A stretch of DNA of 33,009 nt from Actinomadura geliboluensis (GTDB lineage Bacteria; Actinomycetota; Actinomycetes; Streptosporangiales; Streptosporangiaceae): NCBI RefSeq assembly GCF_005889745.1, contig NZ_VCKZ01000041.1:1-33009 (forward strand). Direction: 5' to 3'. Both the position numbers and the translations under genes were made by a program. This document shows, one piece after another, positions 1-7,991 of this stretch (within the stretch, counting starts at the first letter, position 1; every line of letters starts with the position of its first letter). The notes under the pieces were generated by a model. It ran no database searches. It saw only the letters and a program-made list of their open reading frames with translations, and was not told the DNA's origin.

Positions 1-955
1 GGGCGAAGACGTCCTTCGGGGTGCACAACTGGCCGACGAGCGTCGCGGGGGACTCCGGGCCCGTGGCGGTCAGGACCTGGAAGGGCTGGTCATGGCCCTT
101 CGTCACCGGGGTTCTGAGGTGGTGCGTGCCGCCCCGGAGGATCACGTAGGTCTCGCTTCTGGTCGTCTTCACGTCCAGCACGTCGGTGACGTACCACCCG
201 TGGTAGGCGGTGATGGCGCGGCCGGGCTCTATGCGGACCGTGGCCGGAATGGAAGCCAGCCCCGTCGCGTAGGTGCGCCAGTCGAAGAGGGCTCTGGGGG
301 ACGTGTAGTCCACTGCCATGCCACCCCCGACGTTCAGTTCGGGGTCGTCCACGCCTTGGGTCTTCAGCCAGGGGAGCGCCCAATCGGCTATCTGGTGGGC
401 GAGGTCGAGCATGGTGGGGGCGTCCAGGCCGGAGGCCAAATGGGCGTGGACGCCGCGCAGGGTGAGGTGGGGGTTGTCGGCCAGGAGGCGGGCGCATTCG
501 TTGAGGGCGTCCTCGTCCATGCCGAAGGGGCCGCTCATGGTGAGCGCGGCGTTCGGGGTGCGGAGAGGTAGGTTCGCGCGGAGCAGGATGTCGGCGGGCC
601 CCAGCGCGGCCAGGTTCCTCAGTTCGTTAGGGCTTTCCACATGGGCGCGTTCGACGGTCAAGGCCAGGCGTAGTTCTTCGAGTGTCTTGCCTGGGCCGCC
701 GAAGGCGAGCGGCACGCCGAGCAGGGTCGCCCGGACGTGGGCCAGTTCGCCGCCCGAAGCCACCTCTATGCCGTCCACATGGGGCGCCAGGGTGCGGAGT
801 ATCTCGGCATCAGGGTTGGCCTTGGCGGCGTAGAACAACTCCGTGGAGCCAAGCGCTTCTCGGATGGCTTCGACGTGTTCCCGTAGACCCGGCAAGTCAT
901 AGACGTAAGCCGGGTAGCTGTCGAGGCTGAGTGCGAATTCGGCGACTTCGTTCAT
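1..955 (-). CDS. PLP-dependent decarboxylase of siderophore pathway (PvsE-like), 3' end outside window
   Basis: Fold-type III PLP decarboxylase of the diaminopimelate/ornithine decarboxylase family; 318 residues are visible and the C-terminus runs off the left edge. Residues 41-47 (FYAAKAN) hold the expected PLP lysine, K45. EPGRA is the usual phosphate-binding segment, and GQLCTPKD near the edge is the family's Cys/Asp active-site motif. The ATG at 955-953 overlaps the upstream NIS synthetase stop as ATGA, so translation is probably coupled. In vibrioferrin biosynthesis the equivalent enzyme, PvsE, decarboxylates a serine-derived unit; that role here is inferred from the neighbours. DAP decarboxylase LysA is the main alternative, but it would not normally sit in a siderophore operon. 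Codons are less strictly G/C-ending (ATA, CTA, TTG, CGA) than in housekeeping genes further right. Confidence 0.88.
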   Translation of the reverse strand, partial: MNEVAEFALSLDSYPAYVYDLPGLREHVEAIREALGSTELFYAAKANPDAEILRTLAPHVDGIEVASGGELAHVRATLLGVPLAFGGPGKTLEELRLALTVERAHVESPNELRNLAALGPADILLRANLPLRTPNAALTMSGPFGMDEDALNECARLLADNPHLTLRGVHAHLASGLDAPTMLDLAHQIADWALPWLKTQGVDDPELNVGGGMAVDYTSPRALFDWRTYATGLASIPATVRIEPGRAITAYHGWYVTDVLDVKTTRSETYVILRGGTHHLRTPVTKGHDQPFQVLTATGPESPATLVGQLCTPKDVFA

Positions 956-2571
956 AGCGGTCTGGGTGCTGCCAGTGGGTTGGGGGTCGGGACGTAGGTG
1001 GCGCCTCGGTCGGCTACGCGGGACCAGCGGGTGCGGAGGTTCGCCTTCGCCGGTACGGGGACTCCGGCGAGGAGCGCTCTGACTTGCGGGTGGTGGTCGT
1101 GGACGGCGAAGTGCTTTCGCGCGTCCTGCCAGAGCGTCCGCTCCAGGTGCGGGTGCAGGTCGGCGACCGCGGCGGCGACTTCGGTGAGGTGGTTGATGAG
1201 GAGGCAGTAGACGACGCGGTTCCAGCCCCGGTCGGGCGCGTAGGTGAGGCTTTCGGCGACGCGGGGCGGCAGGTGCGAGAGGTCCCAGCGGCCTGCGGTC
1301 AGCTTGGTGCCCTCCAGGTCGCGGAACGCAGCGTGGACGGGCATGCCCGTCGGGTCGACGCAGACGAGCACGTTCTGAAGGTGCGGTTCCAGGACGATGC
1401 CGTGGTCCAGGTAAGCGCGGAGGACGGGCGGTGCCACTTGCGCCACGTAGGCGTCCCACCAGGCGCGGGCTCGCTCGGGGGTCTCTAGAGCGGGCAGGTC
1501 CGCGAGGAGGGTGCTGTAGGGGTCGGTCAAGGCGCCAGCCAGCAGCGGTGTGCCGGGCAGGGATCTGACGCCCTGGCGCAGGATCACCCCCAAACCCTCG
1601 TACAGGCGGCGGTCGGGGAGTGTGACGCTGCGGTAGGCGGGCTCTGCGAGCAGCGTCGAGCCGAGCTTGTCGAAGATGGGCGGCAGCAGTTCGTTGAGGG
1701 CGATGGCGCCGCTCAGCTCGTACCAGGCGTTCTTGCGCACGCAGTTGGTGATGCGGACGTCCAGGCTGAACTTGCAGAAGACGTCGGCGTCCGGCAGGTA
1801 CGCCGTCCGGACGGACGAGGTGGGGATCGCCTCGGTGTCGGACGGGCCGAGGTCGACCAAGAGGTCCTGCGCCAGAGCCTTCTGTAGGACGGGGTTGTCC
1901 GCGAGTAGGGAGAACTGCCACGGGTGGACGGGGAGCAGTGTCCGGCCTGGGGGAGCGGGAGGCCCGTAAGACGCCACGGCCGCGAACGCGTCCGGGTCTC
2001 CTTCCTCGGCGACGAGGTCGTCCGGGACGGCCAGCCAGTGCGGACGGAAGCGGGCCCGGGTCTCCGGCGCGTACTGGAGCCAGTCACCAGGCGCCCCCTG
2101 GCGGGCCTTAGGAGACGGGTGGAATCGGTGCCCCGCGACGAGAGCCTGTTCTGAGGCGATGTACCGGTCGCCGGACGCCTCGCTCCTAGCGGCGAGTATC
2201 GCGGCCAGCGCCGTGTGGCTGTCGTCCACCTGGGTGAGGAACTCGGGGTTGGGACGGCCGGTCGCCAACTCCAGTTCGCCCGCGACGAGGTTGGCCAGCC
2301 TGTCCCAGGACGTGAGGATCCACTCGTCCTCCCGCTGCTCCTCGTAGGGCGGCGCCAGGCGGTAGGTGGGGCCTGCCGGTGGCCGGGTCAGGCGCGCGCG
2401 CAGGACGACGCCTGCGCGGGGCAGGCGGGCGAGGAGATGGTCGCCGTCCGGCCACAGCTGCTGCTCGGGCGCGCAGACCTCCCGGATCAGGCAGTTGAGC
2501 AGTGCGGTCGCGGTGGCGTCGCCGGCCGTGACGGCCGGTCCGGTCAGTTCTGTGAGCCCAGTCAGCGGCAC
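952..2571 (-). CDS. IucA/IucC-family NRPS-independent siderophore synthetase (second of two)
   Basis: ATP-dependent NIS synthetase, which condenses a citrate or other carboxylate with an amine or alcohol. It is 539 residues long, a little shorter than the usual 580-600. Family motifs appear in order: HPSPKARQG (151-159), TSSVRT (251-256), KFSLDVRITN (267-276), EPHLQN (395-400) and FRDLEG (416-421), covering the ATP and carboxylate sites. The chosen GTG at 2571 overlaps the upstream synthetase stop by 10 bases. The open frame extends to 3090, but that part is antisense-quality sequence inside the upstream gene. The 3' end overlaps the decarboxylase start by 4 bases. It is likely PvsB- or PvsD-like, but the sequence alone does not say which. 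Confidence 0.92.
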   Translation of the reverse strand: MPLTGLTELTGPAVTAGDATATALLNCLIREVCAPEQQLWPDGDHLLARLPRAGVVLRARLTRPPAGPTYRLAPPYEEQREDEWILTSWDRLANLVAGELELATGRPNPEFLTQVDDSHTALAAILAARSEASGDRYIASEQALVAGHRFHPSPKARQGAPGDWLQYAPETRARFRPHWLAVPDDLVAEEGDPDAFAAVASYGPPAPPGRTLLPVHPWQFSLLADNPVLQKALAQDLLVDLGPSDTEAIPTSSVRTAYLPDADVFCKFSLDVRITNCVRKNAWYELSGAIALNELLPPIFDKLGSTLLAEPAYRSVTLPDRRLYEGLGVILRQGVRSLPGTPLLAGALTDPYSTLLADLPALETPERARAWWDAYVAQVAPPVLRAYLDHGIVLEPHLQNVLVCVDPTGMPVHAAFRDLEGTKLTAGRWDLSHLPPRVAESLTYAPDRGWNRVVYCLLINHLTEVAAAVADLHPHLERTLWQDARKHFAVHDHHPQVRALLAGVPVPAKANLRTRWSRVADRGATYVPTPNPLAAPRPL

Positions 2572-4190
2572 GTCGCGTCCAGTAGTAGGTAGTTGGGCCC
2601 CGGCGGGCCGTAGTGCTTGTTGATGTCGGCCGCGCCGGTCCTGGCCTTGTCGACGAGCGTCCCGGCGGTGAGCATGGCCTTGCCCGGCAGGGAGCCGGCG
2701 TCGAGCGTGCGGGAGCGCAGGAACGCGTCCGCCGGGCCGAGCGCGGCGTCGAGCCGCTCGCGGACCATCGCGAGCCCCGTGCGCCACGGGAGCAGCCCCC
2801 GCTCGGCCAGGCCGACGGCGACCGCGGCGGCGCACAGGTGCAGTGTGATGGTGACGAACACGCGGGCGAGGGCGTCGGGGTCGGTGGTCGTCATCCGGCG
2901 GTCGATGAGGTCGCGCGGGTCCGTGCCGGGGGACGGGGCGAGGCGCTCCCCGAGCAGCGACGGGTCCATCAGCGCGCCGTCGTTGTCCTTGATGAGGAGA
3001 CGCAGCGGAGAGGCGTCGTCCAGGACGAGCGCGACGTTCTGCTGATGCGCCTCCAGCGCGATCCCGTAGCGGAACAGCGTGACGTTCCACTCGAACAGCG
3101 CGGACAGGTACGTGCCGAAGAGTTCTTCGACGTCCCAGCGTTCGATGACGTAGCCGCCGTCCGGGGCCTCGGCGAGCAAGGCCGCCACCGGGACGATGTG
3201 CGCGCGCGCCGTTTCCGGCGGGAAACGCCGCACGAGGTAGGCCAGGAGCGGGTCGTTGGCGTGGCCGTAGGTCTGCTCATCGGCGAGAAGCACCGGGAGC
3301 GCCGATTCGCGCTGGAGCACGCGGCGCAGGATGCGTTCGACAAGTGCTCCGTCATGGAGCGTGCCGGGCATGATGGTGCGCCGGTTGCGCAGGCCGAGCG
3401 TGCTGGTCGGCAGCGGCATCTTCACGTGGACGAGCGGCGCGGTGCCGCTGAGCACGGCCACGGTGCGCATCGACAGTGTCGGGCCGACCCGCAGGAACGG
3501 CTCGGGCGCCGGAGCCGTCCCGGCCTCCGCGCGCACCTGCCGCACCGCCAGCGGATGGACGGGGAACAGCGCCCCCGCCGCCCCGCCGGAGCCCAGACCC
3601 ACGTCGGACGGCGCGGGCCACCACTCCGGCAGCGGCCCGGCGAGCACCGGGTTCCGCACGGGCGCCCACCGCAGCGGGAACGATGGCGCGAACTCGGGCG
3701 CGTAGCGGCTCAGATCGGCCATGGACAGCCCCGCGCGGCTCCGCCCCGCCGGATGCACCGGGTGGTCGTTGTAGGCCGCCAGCGTCTCGTAGAACGTCCC
3801 GGGGCCCGTCCGCAGCGCGTCCGGGATGCGCGCCAGCCGCCGGTGCACGGCGGGACGCGCGTCGTCGTGCAGTTTCCCGGCCGCGAGCGCGGCCCGGCAT
3901 TCGCGCTCGAAGGCCGCCGTGTCGTCGCGCGGGTCGGCCACCGAGCGGACGGCCTGGAAGACGTCGCTCAACTTCAGGTCCTGCCCACCAGGGGCCACGA
4001 CGAGTTCGGAAAGGAAGACCGGGCGCGCGCGCAGCAGCCGCACGGAACGGCCGGGCAGTTCTAATCTCTCGCCCCTGATGAAGCGCCGCATGCCGCCGTA
4101 ATCCTCGCGGAGCAGCGCGTCCAGCACGCGGGCCGCCAGCGGGCCCTCGCCGCGGTCCGGCGGCGAGGCCGCGTCGGCGCGGTCGGTCAC
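2562..4190 (-). CDS. IucA/IucC-family NRPS-independent siderophore synthetase (first of two)
   Basis: Second NIS synthetase of the operon, 542 residues. Visible motifs are DHPVHPAGRSRAG (142-154, the HPxxxxRxG-type ATP loop), HVKMPLPTSTLG (from 255), EAHQQN (380-385) and KDNDG (401-405); the C-terminus has the common KHYGPPGPNYLL ending. The GTG at 4190 overlaps the ATP-grasp stop as GTGA. Two dissimilar NIS enzymes together imply two successive condensations on a citrate-like core, as in vibrioferrin or staphyloferrin-type pathways. Expression should follow the iron-box promoter upstream of the ATP-grasp gene. Family assignment is firm; the substrate is not. Confidence 0.93.
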   Translation of the reverse strand: MTDRADAASPPDRGEGPLAARVLDALLREDYGGMRRFIRGERLELPGRSVRLLRARPVFLSELVVAPGGQDLKLSDVFQAVRSVADPRDDTAAFERECRAALAAGKLHDDARPAVHRRLARIPDALRTGPGTFYETLAAYNDHPVHPAGRSRAGLSMADLSRYAPEFAPSFPLRWAPVRNPVLAGPLPEWWPAPSDVGLGSGGAAGALFPVHPLAVRQVRAEAGTAPAPEPFLRVGPTLSMRTVAVLSGTAPLVHVKMPLPTSTLGLRNRRTIMPGTLHDGALVERILRRVLQRESALPVLLADEQTYGHANDPLLAYLVRRFPPETARAHIVPVAALLAEAPDGGYVIERWDVEELFGTYLSALFEWNVTLFRYGIALEAHQQNVALVLDDASPLRLLIKDNDGALMDPSLLGERLAPSPGTDPRDLIDRRMTTTDPDALARVFVTITLHLCAAAVAVGLAERGLLPWRTGLAMVRERLDAALGPADAFLRSRTLDAGSLPGKAMLTAGTLVDKARTGAADINKHYGPPGPNYLLLDATCR

Positions 4191-5350
4191 GTGATCGTCC
4201 AGCTGTGGTCCGCGCGGAAGCGCGCGAGCGCGGCCTCGACCTCGTCCGGGCCGGGGCCGATCGCACGCACGGTGCCCAGGTAGTCGCGGTTGGTGCGGGT
4301 CACCGCGACCGGGTCGCCCACCGCGCGCTGGGGGCGGTAGGAGAGTCGCACCTCACCATCGTCCACCCGCACCGGGCCGGGGGCCGCGGTGAGGACGCCG
4401 GAGCGGTCGGCGATGACCGGCTCCGCGACGGCGTGACGCGGACGTGGGACGTGCACACCCGGCACAGGCCCGCCCAAGTGGACCTGGAGGATCTGCTCGA
4501 AGAGCAGCACGCCCAGCAGGTCGGCCAAGAGGAAATCGCAGTGGTCGCCGATGAGCCGGTAGTTGACCTCGATGATGCGGGCGCGGCCCTCATGGACGAC
4601 GAACTCGGTATGGCACGCGCCGAACCCGACCCCCAGCGCCTCCAACTGGCGCAGCACCTGGGGCGTCTCCGGAGGCGGTGCCGCCCACTCAAGGCGCTCC
4701 TCAACGAAGAACGGCGGCGCCGAGACCGTCGTACGGAACGAGCCCAGGACGCGCAGTTCCCGCCCATCGCCGAGCGTCTCCAGCGTGTGGAGGTGCCCAG
4801 GCAGGTACTCCTCGGCCACGAGGGGGTCGTCGCGCCGGGCGGCGATCTCGTCTGCGCGTGCGGCCAGTTCCGCCGCGTCCTCGACCAGGAACACGTCCTC
4901 GCTGGCGACGCCCTCGCGGGGCTTCAGGACGAGCGGGTAAGGCGCGTCCGGCGGCACCTCGCGCGCGTCAGCGGAGAACACCGGGTCGATGCCCGCGAGG
5001 TGGCGGCGCATGAGGGCCTTGTTCTTGGCGCGGGTGGCCGCCCGCCAGTCCTTGGCCGGAAGACCGAAGTACGCGGCCGCCAGCGCGGCGGGCGCCTGCA
5101 GAAAGTCGCTGTTGGAGAAGACAGCGGCGGGCTCAGCACCCGCCCCGCTGATGCGGTGCACGATGTCGCGGAAGTCGGAGACGTCGCACTCGACGACCGG
5201 CCCGCCGAACGCGTGCGCGCCGGACCGGTAGGCTCCCGGACGGTCGGTGAGCAGCACCGCGTCCAGCCCGAGGCGCGCGGCGGCGGGCACGAACCCGTGC
5301 GTCACCGAATCGGTCGCCTTCCCGGCGACCAGGTAGAGCGAGGCGGCCAC
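4187..5350 (-). CDS. ATP-grasp carboxylate-amine ligase of siderophore operon (PvsA-like)
   Basis: First gene of the operon, 387 residues with an ATP-grasp fold. K143 in LVLKPREG is the nucleotide-binding lysine, VAEEYLPG (178-185) is the hinge, and EVNYRLIGDH (261-270) carries the Mg-binding Glu/Asn and substrate Arg. ATP-grasp ligases activate a carboxylate as an acyl phosphate for amide formation. In vibrioferrin operons PvsA has this role, joining an amino acid early in assembly. The GTG at 5350 is preceded at 6 bases by GGAAAGG. The start lies about 30 bases from an IdeR-type box, so iron repression is likely. The stop overlaps the next gene by 4 bases. The exact substrate cannot be read from sequence. 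Confidence 0.88.
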   Translation of the reverse strand: MAASLYLVAGKATDSVTHGFVPAAARLGLDAVLLTDRPGAYRSGAHAFGGPVVECDVSDFRDIVHRISGAGAEPAAVFSNSDFLQAPAALAAAYFGLPAKDWRAATRAKNKALMRRHLAGIDPVFSADAREVPPDAPYPLVLKPREGVASEDVFLVEDAAELAARADEIAARRDDPLVAEEYLPGHLHTLETLGDGRELRVLGSFRTTVSAPPFFVEERLEWAAPPPETPQVLRQLEALGVGFGACHTEFVVHEGRARIIEVNYRLIGDHCDFLLADLLGVLLFEQILQVHLGGPVPGVHVPRPRHAVAEPVIADRSGVLTAAPGPVRVDDGEVRLSYRPQRAVGDPVAVTRTNRDYLGTVRAIGPGPDEVEAALARFRADHSWTIT

Positions 5351-5378
5351 GATCGGCCTTTCCAGTTCGGTTCGTGGG

Positions 5379-5397
5379 TGAGGTAAGCCTTGCCTAA
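5379..5397 (-). promoter_or_regulatory. IdeR/DmdR (DtxR-family) iron box
   Basis: On the minus strand this reads TTAGGCAAGGCTTACCTCA, matching 15 of 19 bases of the DtxR/IdeR consensus TTAGGTTAGGCTAACCTAA with dyad symmetry. It lies between the -10 element of the siderophore operon and its first gene, where a bound Fe-loaded repressor would block initiation or early elongation. Confidence 0.85.
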
Positions 5398-5406
5398 CTC
5401 GCAGTG

Positions 5407-5412
5407 ATCATA
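5407..5412 (-). promoter_or_regulatory. -10 element of siderophore operon promoter
   Basis: TATGAT on the minus strand, close to TATAAT. Transcription would start near 5400, directly before the iron box. A good -35 is not obvious: TTGCGC lies 20 bases upstream, a poor spacing. The location next to the iron box is the main support. Confidence 0.5.
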
Positions 5413-5531
5413 GTGGCGGGGCGGCACCGCGCGCGCAAGAACGATCGCACCGCGTGTCCCGGTCCCCGGCGCGTGCCCTCGCACGGACGGTCCGGTGGTC
5501 CGCCCGGCGCGGCGTCCGCCAGGATGGGGCC

Positions 5532-6140
5532 ATGGATCTTGTCGACCGGTGGGTCGCGCTGGCGGGGCCGCACACCCGGCATATCGGGACGGAGTTGGAC
5601 GAGCGCTACGGCGAGCCGCACCGCCGCTACCACACCCGGGCGCACCTGACCGCCGTCCTCGACCTGGTGGACGAGCTGGCCGGGCATGCCGCCGATCCCG
5701 ACCTCGTCCGCCTCGCCGCCTGGTTCCACGACGCCGTCTACGACCCCGAGCGCGCCGACAACGAGGAGCGCAGCGCCCGCCTCGCCGTCCGCATGCTCGC
5801 CGACACCGACCTCGCGGCCGCCGGCGTCCAGGAGGTGGCCCGGCTGGTCGAGCTCACGACCACGCACGCCCCCGGCGAGGACGACCGCAACGGCCAGGTC
5901 CTGTGCGACGCGGACCTCGCCATCCTCGGCGCGGACCCCGACCAGTACGCCGCCTACACCGCCGCCGTCAGGGAGGAGTACGCGTTCGTCCCCGACGAGT
6001 TCTTCGCAGCCGGACGCGCAGAAGTGCTCAACGGCCTACTGGCACTCCCCAAGCTCTTCCACACACCGCCCGCACGCGAACGGTTCGAGGAACGCGCGCG
6101 CAGCAACATCCGCACGGAACTGATGCTGCTCAACGCCTAG
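5532..6140 (+). CDS. HD-superfamily metal-dependent phosphohydrolase (COG4339-like)
   Basis: Predicted 202-residue HD hydrolase. Metal ligands follow the HD pattern: H34 in RRYHTRAH, H66-D67 in WFHDAVYD, and D126/D128 in CDADLAILG. The FHDxVYD...NEExSA...DxDLAILG layout is typical of the COG4339 group of predicted HD phosphohydrolases, whose substrates are poorly known. The ATG at 5532 has AGGA at about 7 bases; the open frame starts earlier, but the preceding codons overlap the promoter of the divergent siderophore operon. It stands alone, divergent from the siderophore genes and convergent with the DUF4031 gene. Confidence 0.88.
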   Translation: MDLVDRWVALAGPHTRHIGTELDERYGEPHRRYHTRAHLTAVLDLVDELAGHAADPDLVRLAAWFHDAVYDPERADNEERSARLAVRMLADTDLAAAGVQEVARLVELTTTHAPGEDDRNGQVLCDADLAILGADPDQYAAYTAAVREEYAFVPDEFFAAGRAEVLNGLLALPKLFHTPPARERFEERARSNIRTELMLLNA

Positions 6141-6156
6141 CGCGCCGCCTCAGCGC

Positions 6157-6432
6157 TCAGTGAGTGACGCGCGGGCGGTAGCTCTTGCGGCGGCGCAGGC
6201 CCGCCTTGGTGAGCCGCAACAGCAACTCCTGGCAGCCGACCGCCTCCGCCCCCTGCAGCACAGCGGCCTCGTACAGCTCGGACGGGACGTCGTAGTGGTC
6301 GCGCTCGAAGGCCCTGGGCGGCATCCCCAGGTCCGCCGCGAACGCGTGCAGCTCCTCGTACGAGACATCGCTCACCATGTGCGACCAGACACGGCCGCGC
6401 GCGGGCCACAGCGGCGGATCGATGAGGATCAA
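6157..6432 (-). CDS. DUF4031 domain protein
   Basis: Small 91-residue protein filled by DUF4031. The N-terminus ILIDPPLWPARGRVWSHMVSD and the later FERDHYDVP match the conserved core of this actinobacterial family of unknown function. The start is TTG at 6432, with AGGGGA six bases upstream; no ATG or GTG lies near the conserved start, and longer frames run into the divergent M20 promoter. It is convergent with the HD gene (17-base gap) and divergent from the M20 peptidase gene. Conserved acidic and histidine residues suggest metal binding, but no activity is assigned. Confidence 0.85.
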   Translation of the reverse strand: MILIDPPLWPARGRVWSHMVSDVSYEELHAFAADLGMPPRAFERDHYDVPSELYEAAVLQGAEAVGCQELLLRLTKAGLRRRKSYRPRVTH

Positions 6433-6477
6433 GCTGCTTCCCCTAACACTCCGTTGACGTCGATGTAAGCTCGCGGC

Positions 6478-6532
6478 GGTGCCGGCCGGAGGGTGCCGGC
6501 CGGAGAAGGCCGGACGCGCCGGTGCCGGCCGG
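6478..6532 (+). repeat. Three copies of a 12-base direct repeat upstream of the M20 gene
   Basis: GGTGCCGGCCGG occurs at 6478-6489, 6492-6503 and 6521-6532. Each copy includes the palindrome CCGGCCGG. They lie between the divergent DUF4031 and M20 starts. They could be operator sites or simple GC-rich slippage. Confidence 0.8.
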
Positions 6533-6583
6533 TGGAACGCCGTTGCAACGGTACGACAGAACGCACATGCGAAGGGGCATGCG

Positions 6584-7969
6584 GTGAACGACGTGGTCGG
6601 GTACATCCAGGCGGAACGGGACAGATTCGTCGCCGATCTGAAGGAGTGGCTGGCGATCCCGTCCATCTCCGGGAACCCGGCGCACGCCGCCGACGTCCGC
6701 GACTCGGCCGCCTGGCTCGTCTCCTACCTGCGCGGGCAGGGCTTCCCGACCGTCGAGATGTGGGAGACCGGCGGCCATCCGGCCGTCTTCGCCGAATGGC
6801 CCGCCGACGACCCCGGCGCCCCCGCCGTCGTCGTCTACGGCCACCACGACGTCCAGCCGGTCGAACCCCTCACCGAATGGGAGACCGACCCGTTCGCGCC
6901 CGTCGAGAAGGGCGACCAGCTCATCGGGCGCGGCGCCTCCGACGACAAGGGCCAGGTCTTCTTCCACACGCTCGGCCTGCGCGCGCTGCTCGCCGCGTCC
7001 GGCCGGCAGGCCCCGCCCGTGACCGTCAAGCTGCTGGTCGAGGGCGAGGAGGAGGCGGGCTCGGTGCACTTCGCCGACCTGCTCCGCGCCCACCGCGACC
7101 GGCTCGCCTGCGACGCCGTCGTCATCAGCGACACCACGATGTGGGCGGCGGACGTCCCGTCCATGTGCACCGGGATGCGCGGGCTCACCGAGGTCGAGGT
7201 CACGCTGCGCGGCCCGTCCACCGACCTGCACTCCGGCTCGTTCGGCGGCGCCGTCCCGAACCCGCTGCACGCGATGGCGGCGCTGCTCGCCGCCCTGCAC
7301 GACGCCGACGGCCGCGTCACCCTCCCCGGCTTCTACGACGACGTCGTCCCGCTGACGGACGAGGAGCGCGCGTCGTTCGCGCGCCTGCCGTTCGACGAGG
7401 ACGAGTGGCTGCGCACCGCGGGCGAGAGCCGCGCCGCGCGGGGCGAGAAGGGCTACACCACCCTGGAGCGCATCTGGGCGCGCCCCACCGCCGAGATCAA
7501 CGGCATGTGGGGCGGGCACACCGGGCCGGGCGGCAAGACGATCGTCCCGCGCGACGCGCACGCCAAGATCTCCTTCCGGCTCGTCGCCGGCCAGGACCCC
7601 CGCAAGGTCCAGGAGGCGTTCAAGGCGTGGGTCGCCGAGCACGCCCCGCCCGGCGTGGACGCCGAGGTGCGCTGCCCGGCCGGCGGCGTCCGCCCGTGCT
7701 TCTCGCCGATCGACTCGCCCGTCGTGGCCGCCGCCCGGCGCGCGATGGAGCGGGCGTTCGGCACCGAGGTGCTGTTCACCCGCGAGGGTGGCAGCGGCCC
7801 CGAGGCCGACCTCGCCGACATCCTGGACGCGCCGCTCGTCTTCGTCGCGGTCGGGCTGAACGGCGACCGCATCCACGCCCCCAACGAGAAGGTCGAGATC
7901 CCGCTGCTGCTCAAGGGCGCCGAGGCCGCCGCGCACCTGTGGGAAGAACTCGCCACCGCGCTGCGCTGA
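6584..7969 (+). CDS. M20-family metallopeptidase (dipeptidase)
   Basis: Cytosolic di-zinc exopeptidase of 461 residues, a normal length for M20 dipeptidases. The metal and catalytic residues are all visible: H87 and D89 in VYGHHDVQP, D120 in GRGASDDKG, general base E155 and ligand E156 in EGEEEAGS, D183 in ISDTTMW and H431 in RIHAPNE. The dimerisation (lid) domain occupies roughly 200-310. The GTG at 6584 has GAAGGGG six bases upstream; the frame is open further up but covers GC-rich repeats. The gene is followed after 22 bases by nudC and probably shares its transcript. Likely substrates are dipeptides or N-acylated amino acids. Confidence 0.93.
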   Translation: MNDVVGYIQAERDRFVADLKEWLAIPSISGNPAHAADVRDSAAWLVSYLRGQGFPTVEMWETGGHPAVFAEWPADDPGAPAVVVYGHHDVQPVEPLTEWETDPFAPVEKGDQLIGRGASDDKGQVFFHTLGLRALLAASGRQAPPVTVKLLVEGEEEAGSVHFADLLRAHRDRLACDAVVISDTTMWAADVPSMCTGMRGLTEVEVTLRGPSTDLHSGSFGGAVPNPLHAMAALLAALHDADGRVTLPGFYDDVVPLTDEERASFARLPFDEDEWLRTAGESRAARGEKGYTTLERIWARPTAEINGMWGGHTGPGGKTIVPRDAHAKISFRLVAGQDPRKVQEAFKAWVAEHAPPGVDAEVRCPAGGVRPCFSPIDSPVVAAARRAMERAFGTEVLFTREGGSGPEADLADILDAPLVFVAVGLNGDRIHAPNEKVEIPLLLKGAEAAAHLWEELATALR

Positions 7970-7991
7970 CATACCCGGGAGAGGAGCAGTT

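Noticed and set aside
2613-4064. 483-codon plus-strand frame inside the siderophore operon
   Set aside because: Antisense of the first NIS synthetase; no recognisable domain.
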